Shown: piece by piece, positions 7,104 through 14,641 of the stretch
Layout of the letters: every line of letters starts with the position of its first letter
Numbering within the stretch: the first letter of the stretch is position 1
Assembly (NCBI GenBank): GCA_030600745.1
Contig: JAUVLL010000019.1
Location: 1-17,449 of the forward strand
From: Spirochaetaceae bacterium
GTDB taxonomy: Bacteria > Spirochaetota > Spirochaetia > B11-G9
Reading direction: 5' to 3'
Length of the DNA stretch: 17,449 bases
The notes under the pieces: generated by a model
The model's database searches: none
What the model was told of the DNA's origin: nothing
The model's input: the letters and a program-made list of their open reading frames with translations, nothing else
Made by a program: the position numbers and the translations under genes

Positions 7104-8183
7104 TTAACCTTCGTAACCTGCTTCTGCACGGGATGCAGGAGCTACAACTTTACCTGATTTAAGATCAGCAGTTGCTTTGTCAACAGCGTCTTTAACTACG
7201 CCGGGAATTATGTTATTCCAGTTATGGTAAGGAGCAATACCTGTGGCACCTTCGTTGATACCGAATACTTTGTTATCTCCACCAACAAACTTACCATCTA
7301 CAACATCTTTAATTGTAAGATATGAAGCCTGTGTTATACCCTTTACAGCTGATGTAATAATTGCATCAGGAGCAACTGCATACTGGTCAACATCTACACC
7401 GATACCTGCAATACCTGCTTCGTCAGCAGCATTGAGAGCACCAAGACCTGTAAGTCCGGCAATCTGGAAGATGATGTCAGCACCCTGCTCGATCATTGCA
7501 AGTGCAGATTCTTTTCCCTTTGCCTGGTCTGTGAATGTACCTGTTACTACACTAAGAACTGTACAGTCAGGGTTAACTGATTTTACACCTGCATAAAATC
7601 CAGCCTGAAATCTCTCTACAGGGGGTATATCCATACCAAGAACCATACCAACAACATTATCATCGTTAAGTCTGTCAGAAACAGAAGCGTGTTCTTTGGT
7701 AAGAAGACCTGCTACAACACCTGCAATATATCCTGATTCCTGTTCTTTGAAGAGAAGACCCTGCACATTCTTCGGAGCGCTTGATGGATCAATCCAGACA
7801 TCGATACCTGCAAATGCAGTATCAGGGTTGTTAGCTGCAGCTTCAAGTAATGCATCAGCCATTAGAAAACCTACACCAAAAACAACCTCTGCACCATCCT
7901 CTGCAAGACCCGAAAGGTTAGGAACATAGTCAGTCTGCTGTTTTGATTCTACAACTCTGGCATCCAGATTAAAATCTACAGCAGCATCTTTAAGTCCCTG
8001 AAAGGAACCGTCATTGAAAGATTTATCTCCAAGCCCACCTGTATCTGTTGCCATGGCAACAATAGGTTTAGCCACTGGAGCTGCTTCAACAACTTCTTCT
8101 TTTTTCTTACATGAAGAAAATACTACACCAAAAACAAGTGTAACAACAATCAACAGTGTAAGAGTTTTAAAAACTTTATTCAT
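7104..8183 (-). CDS. bmpA: BMP family lipoprotein, nucleoside-binding receptor (PnrA-like)
   Basis: Substrate-binding lipoprotein of an ABC transporter, 359 residues. The N-terminus is a lipoprotein signal: MNKVFK, a hydrophobic core, and the relaxed spirochaete-like lipobox VFSSC with Cys25 as the lipidated residue, followed by a charged tether (KKKEE). The mature part has the BMP/PnrA fold signature TDTGGLGDKSFND (46-58), a repeat-rich alpha/beta two-lobe pattern, VGMVLGMDIPPVERFQAGF (178-196) and IGVDVDQY (261-268). Characterised members (T. pallidum PnrA, B. burgdorferi Bmp proteins) bind purine nucleosides; that function is inferred here. The ATG has AGGAGG 6 bp upstream. It is the last gene of the transporter cluster, 78 bp after the permease and followed by a strong terminator. 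Separate, higher expression from the intergenic promoter is likely for a receptor. Confidence 0.93.
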   Translation of the reverse strand: MNKVFKTLTLLIVVTLVFGVVFSSCKKKEEVVEAAPVAKPIVAMATDTGGLGDKSFNDGSFQGLKDAAVDFNLDARVVESKQQTDYVPNLSGLAEDGAEVVFGVGFLMADALLEAAANNPDTAFAGIDVWIDPSSAPKNVQGLLFKEQESGYIAGVVAGLLTKEHASVSDRLNDDNVVGMVLGMDIPPVERFQAGFYAGVKSVNPDCTVLSVVTGTFTDQAKGKESALAMIEQGADIIFQIAGLTGLGALNAADEAGIAGIGVDVDQYAVAPDAIITSAVKGITQASYLTIKDVVDGKFVGGDNKVFGINEGATGIAPYHNWNNIIPGVVKDAVDKATADLKSGKVVAPASRAEAGYEG

Positions 8184-8212
8184 CCTTTTCCTCCTAAAAA
8201 ATTTTCCTATAT

Positions 8213-8240
8213 ATACTAAACTCTCATACGAGAATTTCAG
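8213..8240 (-). promoter_or_regulatory. Possible bmpA promoter with palindromic spacer
   Basis: On the minus strand CTGAAA (8235-8240) and TAGTAT (8213-8218) are 16 bp apart, and the spacer carries TCTC-GTAT-GAGA (8222-8233), a short palindrome that could be an operator. The boxes are imperfect. The 78-bp gap before bmpA in an otherwise tightly packed operon makes an internal promoter plausible. Confidence 0.4.
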
Positions 8241-8261
8241 TTAACAAAAGTAATTCCCTTT

Positions 8262-9218
8262 TTAACCATCTTCCCTTTCAATCATGAAGTCAATACCATC
8301 AGCCCTGGGAGGTCTGGATTTTTTCACCAAACCTGCGACTGCAATAACTGTTGCAATATAAGGGAATATAATAAAGATTTCAGCCGGTATGGGCAGTACC
8401 TTAAATATCTGCATACGAATCTGAAATGCATCTGCAAAACCAAAAAACAGAGCTGCAGCAAAAGAGCCTAATGCTGTCCATCCTCCTGAAATCATAGCTG
8501 CCAGGGCAATAAACCCCCGTCCGTTTGACATTCCTTCTGTAAAGGATACAGCATTCTCAATTGAAAGATAAGCCCCTGCGAGACCGGAGAATAATCCGGA
8601 TATAACAACTCCAAGATATCGCATTTTATAAACCGAAACACCTATGGTCTCAAGTGCCAAAGGATGCTCGCCGGCAGCCCTCAAATGAAGACCTACCTTC
8701 GTCTTTTTAAGAAAGAACAAGGCTCCAACTATAAGAATAAACGACATATATATAATAGGAGTCTGATTAAAAAACATTGGACCCAAAACAGGTATCTTTG
8801 AAAGTCCGGGAATAGCAAATTGATAACCGCCAAGTCCAACAGGAATAGGATCTGTTGTTCCAGGGTGACCAAAAAAGAGCACCATAAGATACCTTACAAT
8901 TCCAAAGCTTAATATGTTTAAAACTGCTCCGGAAACTACATGATCGAGGTGAAAAGTTACAGTGGCTACGGCATGAACCAGGGAAAAGATACCCCCCGCT
9001 GCAACACCGCCAACAAGGCCAAGCCATGGATTTCCTGTATAGTAGGCAATGATAACAGCAAAAAATGCGCCCATAATCATCATACCTTCCATAGCAATGT
9101 TAACTATCCCGGATTTTTCACATATTGTCGCACCCACAGCTGCAAGAGTTATAGGTGTCGAAAGTCTTATGGTTGCAACCAGAAGGTCGGTATTGAAAAT
9201 AGCAAAAAAAGCTTCCAT
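8262..9218 (-). CDS. Nucleoside ABC transporter permease (second permease)
   Basis: Integral inner-membrane permease of 318 residues in the BPD_transp_2 family (as in YufQ/NupQ and PnrE-type subunits), pairing with the other permease to form the nucleoside channel. The sequence is almost entirely hydrophobic helices. The family motif NIAMEGMMIMGAF (40-52) follows the first helices, and further landmarks are HLDHVVSGAVLNI and the LRAAGEHPLALETIG loop, the usual ATPase-coupling region. The ATG overlaps the stop of the upstream permease by one base (TAATG), with GGGAGG about 8-9 bp before it, so translation is coupled. It lies between permease one and bmpA. Nucleoside specificity is inferred from the family and the flanking BMP receptor. 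Confidence 0.9.
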   Translation of the reverse strand: MEAFFAIFNTDLLVATIRLSTPITLAAVGATICEKSGIVNIAMEGMMIMGAFFAVIIAYYTGNPWLGLVGGVAAGGIFSLVHAVATVTFHLDHVVSGAVLNILSFGIVRYLMVLFFGHPGTTDPIPVGLGGYQFAIPGLSKIPVLGPMFFNQTPIIYMSFILIVGALFFLKKTKVGLHLRAAGEHPLALETIGVSVYKMRYLGVVISGLFSGLAGAYLSIENAVSFTEGMSNGRGFIALAAMISGGWTALGSFAAALFFGFADAFQIRMQIFKVLPIPAEIFIIFPYIATVIAVAGLVKKSRPPRADGIDFMIEREDG

Positions 9219-10471
9219 TATTTTGCACCTCCCGATTTTTTTATCCTTGTTCCAAGTTTCCGTTTAATCCTGTTTCCCAGCCAGGAATAGATGTATCTGG
9301 CAACAATAAGAAAAAGCATTATTCCTTTGATAATCTCTACAATGGAGTTGGGTATCTGAGTAGTCCTTGTCATATACTGGCCTCCGGCATCAAGAACACC
9401 CCAGAGAAGAGCTGTAAATATAACTCCAATGGGATGATTTGCAGCAAGAAGGGCTACCGAAATACCATTCCAACCATAACCTGCATTTAAATTTTCATAC
9501 ATTTTATGATCAAGTCCCACGACCTGTGTAACACCTGCGAAGCCGGCAAGGAATCCGGCAAATAAAAGTGCAATAAATATGTTTTTACCAACACTGATCC
9601 CCTGACCTCTTGCAGCATCTTTATTCTGTCCGATTGCTCTTATCTCATATCCAAAAGTTGTTTTGTAAAGGATATAGTTTACAAGTAATGCCATACCAAT
9701 ACCTATTAAAATACCTATATGTACACGATAGTTAGCAGAAGGGAAAATAGATTTGAACCTCATTAGCCAGTTAGTATCCAGGATAGGATCGGTAACATAA
9801 GGATGAAGCCCTGCACTGTCGCCTCCCATTCCTCTTACAAAAATTGATGACAAATATTTTGCTATATGGGCAAACATCATGGTTGTAATAACTTCATGGG
9901 CCCCGGTTTTTACCTTTAACAGAGCAGGTATAAAGTTATATGCAGCTGCAAGCAGCCCTCCTATTATAAAAATAAGGAAAAGGGAAAGCACCGGCGGCAG
10001 ATTAAATGTTATCCCCAGGAAAGTAGCAACCATTGCACCGATGTAGTACTGACCCTCGGCACCTATATTGAAGAGCCCGGCTTTAAAAGCAAATGCAATG
10101 GAAAGCCCTGTAAACACCAGAGGTGTTGCATTAAGAATCGAAATACTCCAGTTCTTTACAAATCCACCGTAAAACAGAGCTTTGTAGGCTTTTATTGGAT
10201 CATACCCGGTTAATGCCATTATAATGGCGCCGATAATTATAGCGGAAGACATACCTATCAGAGGTATAAGCAGATTCTTCAGAAGGGGAATTATGTCGCT
10301 CTTTACAGTCTTCAAATCAGTAGCTAATAAACGGTATAGATAATAAATTATCAACGCCAGCAATATGAAAAAGAAGCCGGAGAAGATGGACGAAAAATAC
10401 ATCACTATTCCAACAATCCCCGATATCACAGCAAGAACATAAAAAACCGGTTTAAGTTTTGTTATCTGCAT
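9218..10471 (-). CDS. Nucleoside ABC transporter permease (first permease)
   Basis: Inner-membrane permease of 417 residues in the BPD_transp_2 family (YufP/NupP, PnrD-type). Two N-terminal hydrophobic segments (about 10-50) precede the conserved core, a common extension in this subunit. The core contains the family motif FNIGAEGQYYIGA (134-146), the stretch TGAHEVITTMM (189-199) and a cytoplasmic loop YEIRAIGQNKDAARGQGIS that should contact the ATPase. The start has AAGGAG 5 bp upstream and lies 2 bp after the ATPase stop; its own stop overlaps the next permease start. These tight joints show one operon of ATPase, permease, permease. Function as a nucleoside channel is inferred from family and from the BMP receptor encoded in the same cluster. 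Confidence 0.92.
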   Translation of the reverse strand: MQITKLKPVFYVLAVISGIVGIVMYFSSIFSGFFFILLALIIYYLYRLLATDLKTVKSDIIPLLKNLLIPLIGMSSAIIIGAIIMALTGYDPIKAYKALFYGGFVKNWSISILNATPLVFTGLSIAFAFKAGLFNIGAEGQYYIGAMVATFLGITFNLPPVLSLFLIFIIGGLLAAAYNFIPALLKVKTGAHEVITTMMFAHIAKYLSSIFVRGMGGDSAGLHPYVTDPILDTNWLMRFKSIFPSANYRVHIGILIGIGMALLVNYILYKTTFGYEIRAIGQNKDAARGQGISVGKNIFIALLFAGFLAGFAGVTQVVGLDHKMYENLNAGYGWNGISVALLAANHPIGVIFTALLWGVLDAGGQYMTRTTQIPNSIVEIIKGIMLFLIVARYIYSWLGNRIKRKLGTRIKKSGGAK

Positions 10472-10473
10472 GA

Positions 10474-12006
10474 TTACTCCTTCTTCCCGCCGGTCATATA
10501 AAAACCAACTTCCTTATCTGTTGTTTCTTCCGGAACAAATTCTTTTACAATTTTACCTTCGTACAGAACCAATATTCTATCCGACAGAGAAAAAATCTCT
10601 TCCAGCTCCAGTGAAATAAGGAGTATTCCGACATTTCTGTCACGCATCTTAAGAATCTGTGAGTGAATATACTCGATTGCCCCCACATCCAGCCCTCTTG
10701 TGGGCTGGGCCACCAGTAGAAAATCAGGGTTTCTTGAAAACTCTCTTGCGAGAATTACTTTCTGCTGATTTCCTCCCGACAAATTTCCGGCAGGTATATC
10801 AACACCGGGAGTTCGGATATCAAAATCTTTTACCATTTTCTCAGAATAATTATGGATTACATCCAGCGCAAGATTTATACCATGAACATAAGGTTTTTCA
10901 TCGTGAAACCCCAATACCATATTTTCAGAAATAGTCATGGGAAGAATCAGTCCAAAACGATGACGGTCTGCCGGAACATTTGAAATACTTTTATTTCGTC
11001 GTTGTTTGGTTGTAAGTTCCGAAATATCTTCACCTTTATAGTAAATCCGGCCACTTTCTAATTTGCAAAGCCCCATAAGTACTTCTGCAAGTTCGGTTTG
11101 CCCATTACCATCAACACCTGCAATACCGACAATCTCTCCGGGACGAACATTGAGGGACAGACCATCCAGAGCATTAATACCCTTTTCATTTTTAACAATA
11201 ACATTTTCCAAGTTGAATATAGAATCCCCGGTTACTTCTTTCTTCTCCTTATGTACAGTAAGTACTACTTCACGTCCAACCATAAGATTCGCAAGATCTT
11301 CTTTAGTTACATCCTTAGTATTTCTTAAACCTTCACATTTACCCCGGCGAAGAATGTAGACTCTGTCAGAAATTGCCTTAACCTCTTCCAGTTTATGGGT
11401 AATTATAATCATGGAGACACCCGAATCTCTGAGTTTCTTTATTACTAGAAAAAGCTGATCGACTTCATGAGGTGTAAGTACTGCGGTTGGTTCATCAAGA
11501 ATTAATATTCTGGCTTTTCTGTACAAGGCTTTTAAGATCTCTACCCTCTGCTGTAAACCAACAGACAGGCTCTCTATTATGGCATCCGGCTCTACTTCAA
11601 GATGATATTTTTCAGATAGTTCTGCAACTTCTTTTCGGGCAGACTTGTAATCGATAATTCCCGCCTTACCAGGCTCACTGCCAAGAATTATATTTTCTGT
11701 TACAGATAGATTGTCTACCAGCATAAAATGCTGATGGACCATGCCAAGTCCTTTCTCTATCGCATCCTTAGGCGATGAAAACTCTACCTCTTCATCATTA
11801 AGAATAATCTTCCCTGCAGAAGGTCTATACAAACCGTAAAGCACATTCATCAGGGTAGATTTTCCTGCTCCGTTCTCACCAAGTAAAGAAATAATCTCTC
11901 CCTCTTTTAGCTGGATACTTACATCTTCATTGGCAAGTACATTGGGAAACTGCTTGGAAATATGCTGCATCTCCAGCACTATCCTGTCTTCTTTCACAGT
12001 ACTCAT
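10474..12006 (-). CDS. Nucleoside ABC transporter ATPase, tandem nucleotide-binding domains
   Basis: Cytoplasmic ATPase of 510 residues with two fused ABC domains, of the YufO/NupO (PnrC-like) type that powers BMP-dependent nucleoside import. Domain 1 has Walker A GENGAGKST (43-51), signature LSVGLQQRVEI (147-157), Walker B ILILDEP (167-173) and switch His204. Domain 2 has a degenerate Walker A GVDGNGQTE (297-305, Gln303 for the Lys), a good signature LSGGNQQKV (409-417), and a Walker B with Gln for the catalytic Glu (VAQPTRGLD, 432-440). The H-loop His also seems lost (ISLELEE). One degenerate site is normal for this family. AAGGAA lies 5 bp before the ATG. It is the first gene of the transporter operon, with its own promoter at 12067-12094. 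Ribose-type importers share the architecture, but the BMP gene favours nucleosides. Confidence 0.94.
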   Translation of the reverse strand: MSTVKEDRIVLEMQHISKQFPNVLANEDVSIQLKEGEIISLLGENGAGKSTLMNVLYGLYRPSAGKIILNDEEVEFSSPKDAIEKGLGMVHQHFMLVDNLSVTENIILGSEPGKAGIIDYKSARKEVAELSEKYHLEVEPDAIIESLSVGLQQRVEILKALYRKARILILDEPTAVLTPHEVDQLFLVIKKLRDSGVSMIIITHKLEEVKAISDRVYILRRGKCEGLRNTKDVTKEDLANLMVGREVVLTVHKEKKEVTGDSIFNLENVIVKNEKGINALDGLSLNVRPGEIVGIAGVDGNGQTELAEVLMGLCKLESGRIYYKGEDISELTTKQRRNKSISNVPADRHRFGLILPMTISENMVLGFHDEKPYVHGINLALDVIHNYSEKMVKDFDIRTPGVDIPAGNLSGGNQQKVILAREFSRNPDFLLVAQPTRGLDVGAIEYIHSQILKMRDRNVGILLISLELEEIFSLSDRILVLYEGKIVKEFVPEETTDKEVGFYMTGGKKE

Positions 12007-12036
12007 ATAAATTCCTTTTTTTAGAACTGAACAAAC

Positions 12037-12048
12037 CAGCTATAGCTG
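12037..12048. promoter_or_regulatory. Palindrome in the ABC operon leader (possible operator)
   Basis: CAGCTATAGCTG is a perfect 12-bp palindrome about 12-24 bases after the predicted transcription start, overlapped by an outer repeat GAACA (12029-12033) / TGTTC (12047-12051). The place, just downstream of a strong promoter, suits a repressor site. No regulator gene is in view to support this. Confidence 0.35.
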
Positions 12049-12066
12049 TTCGAATTTACACTAACC

Positions 12067-12094
12067 AGTATAATCTACCTGTCAGGAAAGTCAA
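12067..12094 (-). promoter_or_regulatory. Promoter of the nucleoside transporter operon
   Basis: On the minus strand TTGACT (12089-12094) and TATACT (12067-12072) are separated by 16 bp, each one base from the sigma-70 consensus. Transcription would begin near 12060, leaving a leader of about 54 bases before the ATPase ATG. It lies in the 110-bp gap after the FlgD/OmpA-like gene, where I see no convincing terminator, so read-through from upstream is also possible. Confidence 0.75.
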
Positions 12095-12116
12095 TTGTTT
12101 TGTTAAATTTTTAACA

Positions 12117-14615
12117 CTATTCCACAGGGTCTGTCATAACAAATTCAACCCGTCGGTTCTTCCACCAGACAGTTTTATCTGTAACTGATACGATTGGGAA
12201 TTGACCACCGAAAGCTTCTGTGCTGATTTTGGACGAAGGCATGCCTCTATCTATTAGAGCACTTTTTACTGTATCAGCTCTTCTGGCAGTTAAAGGAAAA
12301 AGAATCTTCTCTTCCTTATCTTCCCTGGGACCATCCAGATAAATATTCAGTGCATGTCCCTCAAGGACAAGTCCGTAGGCAGGATACTTTCGATAGATTG
12401 CTGTCACCCTGTCCAGAGAATCATTGTTTCCTGCAAGCTGACCGGCTCCGGCAGAATCCAGTGCATATCTGTAGGCCCCAAAAATAATATTTGGTACAGA
12501 AAGGTATTTTTTTCCATCCTTTATTACAAGAAGAATATCCAGTGGTATAGCTTTTTCGAAAACAGACTCATTCCCACCAGCATCGAAAACTGTTAGCTTT
12601 AGAACAAAATCAGGGTTATCAAATGAAATAGGAACACCACCATTGGGTTCAGCACTATTCCATATTATATCTCCGGACGGATCGCCCTCACCCGAATAAC
12701 TTCGTAGAACATCTCCATCTGTATTAAGAACATCCATAGACCAGTAATTGATTTCAGTATTATCCAGGACCTTAAGAGTTACATAGACCTCACCTTCAAT
12801 ATCTCCATTGCTGGCTGCAAAAGGATTGGCCACAACATCAATAAATATTTGAGGAGGCGTAACATCAAGAACAAAGCTGTCTGAAACTGCTTCTACGCTG
12901 AAACCTTTCTGATAATTTGTAGAAAGTCTTACTCTATAACTGCCCTCTTCTGCAGGAATGATTTTTCCATCTTCGCTAACAGCAGTTCCATCCCAGATAA
13001 TTTCCGGTGGAAGAACATCAAATCCCCGGATATCTCTTACAATGTTTCCATCTGTATTAAGAATATCGAGTTTCCAGCTTTCCAAATTATCATACTGACT
13101 GGAATCCACAAGAACAATCAGATCATCACTTGCTCCATCACTGTCAGGCGAAAAGCCCTTTACGGTTCTTAGAGCAAGATCAACAGGAGCTCTGTTAACT
13201 GTCAGAGCCTGCGGATCAATTAAGGTACTGTTCCCGGCAGCATCTGTAAATACTGCAAGTACTGAATAAATTCCATCCGGAGCTGATACTCCGTCCAAAT
13301 AAGTTCCATCCCATACAATAAGAGATGTTGTTTCATTAGAACCGGTTGAGACTATCTCCCCACCCTGGTTATCCAGAATGCTTCCTTCCCAGGTAACCTT
13401 TCCATCAGATTTAAAGCGAATTTCCACCTGATCTTTAAGGCCGTCCCCGTTTGGTGAAAATACCGGATTGGTGACAGACACAGAAATCTCCGGTGCAGTA
13501 ACATCAATTATAAAAGGTTCCAATGCAGTCGGCTTGTTACCGTTTTCATAATAAACCTTACAGATAAAACTGTAGTTTCCTTCCGGCATTGGATTACCAT
13601 CAGAATCAGTTCCATTAAAAGAACCTTCCTCAGGAACTGCTCCATCACCTGATACCTGCCAGTAAACAGTAGAGTTTTCATGGCGTATCTGCCATTCCCA
13701 GGATTCTACCCCCTCTTTTTCATACAGATCCAGATAAACTGTCATGGAATCCTTCACTCCATCGCCGTTAGGAGAAATTGCAGGATTATCGATTAAAATG
13801 GCAATTGGTGTAATTGTTAAGTCCAGGATAATACCTTCCAATAGAATGGTATCAGATTCATTACCGGCTTCATCTTTCGACGAAAGAGTATATGAATAGG
13901 TCCCAGCTGATACCGGAACGCCGGAATCATCCAAACCGTCCCATACTGCCTTACCGGGAGTTCCATTCTTCCAGGAAAATGATTTAACACTATTATCGTT
14001 ATCATCCAGAATAACAGCTTCCCAGAGAGCTTCTTCTGTAGCCTGGGTATGACTGATCTCAATACTGTCCATGGAACCATCCCCGTTGGGAGAAAAAATA
14101 AGATCTGCAGGTTTAACTATTATAGCCTCCGGTTTCCGGACATCTACTACAAAATCATCTACATCTATATCCTTCCTGTTCTTTGAGGAATCTATAACCC
14201 ATAGTTTTACATTATACACACCGTCGGAAACCGTATCACCATTCTGATTTGTTCCATCCCAGGAGATACTCCTGTCCAGGGTAAACTCACTGTAACCCCG
14301 GAAAATAGAAGAAAACCATCCTATATCCGATTTTTCAGTCTCCACTACTTCTTTCATTATATCCCCGGTAGAATCAACAATCTGCAAACCGTATTCAGGT
14401 AAATAACCCTCATCACTTTTTACATATACTTTTACAGAAAATGAGAGAGTAGCTGTATCCTGAACTTCATTTGAATCGGGAGAAAGATACTGGATTCCGG
14501 AAGTGATCGGAGGAACATCAGGAGCCTCCTTATTTCCACGGGCAAACAAGGGCCCTGCAATTACAATAAATATTAGTAAAGCAAGTATAACCTGAACTGT
14601 CTTTGATAATTTCAT
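12117..14615 (-). CDS. Exported protein with FlgD/Ig-like modules and C-terminal OmpA-like domain
   Basis: Large envelope protein of 832 residues. A type I signal (about 1-25: lysines, then ILALLIFIVIAG, cleavage probably after LFA) directs it across the inner membrane; no lipobox Cys. Then come six modules of about 102-130 residues, each opening with a Ca-loop-like SPNGDGxxD variant at 45, 175, 281, 387, 489 and 601 (the first, fifth and last are degenerate) and containing FlgD-like WDGTxxxG and DGxYxxxLxxxDxxGN stretches. The C-terminus (about 704-832) is OmpA-like, with RRADTVKSAL and NRRVEF, but the usual GHTD reads GHAL (753-756). The start is set by GGAGG 5 bp before the ATG at 14613-14615; the TTG four codons earlier overlaps that site. 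It follows the PyNP gene by 26 bp and is probably cotranscribed. A role linking peptidoglycan and outer membrane is likely; the exact function is unknown. Confidence 0.85.
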   Translation of the reverse strand: MKLSKTVQVILALLIFIVIAGPLFARGNKEAPDVPPITSGIQYLSPDSNEVQDTATLSFSVKVYVKSDEGYLPEYGLQIVDSTGDIMKEVVETEKSDIGWFSSIFRGYSEFTLDRSISWDGTNQNGDTVSDGVYNVKLWVIDSSKNRKDIDVDDFVVDVRKPEAIIVKPADLIFSPNGDGSMDSIEISHTQATEEALWEAVILDDNDNSVKSFSWKNGTPGKAVWDGLDDSGVPVSAGTYSYTLSSKDEAGNESDTILLEGIILDLTITPIAILIDNPAISPNGDGVKDSMTVYLDLYEKEGVESWEWQIRHENSTVYWQVSGDGAVPEEGSFNGTDSDGNPMPEGNYSFICKVYYENGNKPTALEPFIIDVTAPEISVSVTNPVFSPNGDGLKDQVEIRFKSDGKVTWEGSILDNQGGEIVSTGSNETTSLIVWDGTYLDGVSAPDGIYSVLAVFTDAAGNSTLIDPQALTVNRAPVDLALRTVKGFSPDSDGASDDLIVLVDSSQYDNLESWKLDILNTDGNIVRDIRGFDVLPPEIIWDGTAVSEDGKIIPAEEGSYRVRLSTNYQKGFSVEAVSDSFVLDVTPPQIFIDVVANPFAASNGDIEGEVYVTLKVLDNTEINYWSMDVLNTDGDVLRSYSGEGDPSGDIIWNSAEPNGGVPISFDNPDFVLKLTVFDAGGNESVFEKAIPLDILLVIKDGKKYLSVPNIIFGAYRYALDSAGAGQLAGNNDSLDRVTAIYRKYPAYGLVLEGHALNIYLDGPREDKEEKILFPLTARRADTVKSALIDRGMPSSKISTEAFGGQFPIVSVTDKTVWWKNRRVEFVMTDPVE

Positions 14616-14641
14616 ATTTTCCTCCAATAATAGCCATTTAT

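Noticed and set aside
7243..7929. Long plus-strand open frames inside bmpA
   Set aside because: They are antisense shadows created by the strong codon bias of bmpA; no initiation signals or recognisable domains.
10474..12006. Broken second nucleotide-binding domain in the ATPase
   Set aside because: The Gln-for-Lys Walker A and Gln-for-Glu Walker B are regular for this transporter family, so the gene is intact.
12007..12060. Purine riboswitch in the transporter leader
   Set aside because: The leader is about 54 bases and lacks the three-way junction and conserved loop sequences of that class.
12101..12116. TGTTAAA/TTTAACA hairpin as terminator of the PyNP-OmpA-like operon
   Set aside because: The stem is only A/T-rich with a 2-base loop and no T run follows on the minus strand.
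14613..14627. TTG start four codons upstream for the OmpA-like protein
   Set aside because: The TTG is inside the GGAGG ribosome site that serves the ATG at 14613-14615, and the ATG start gives a normal signal peptide.
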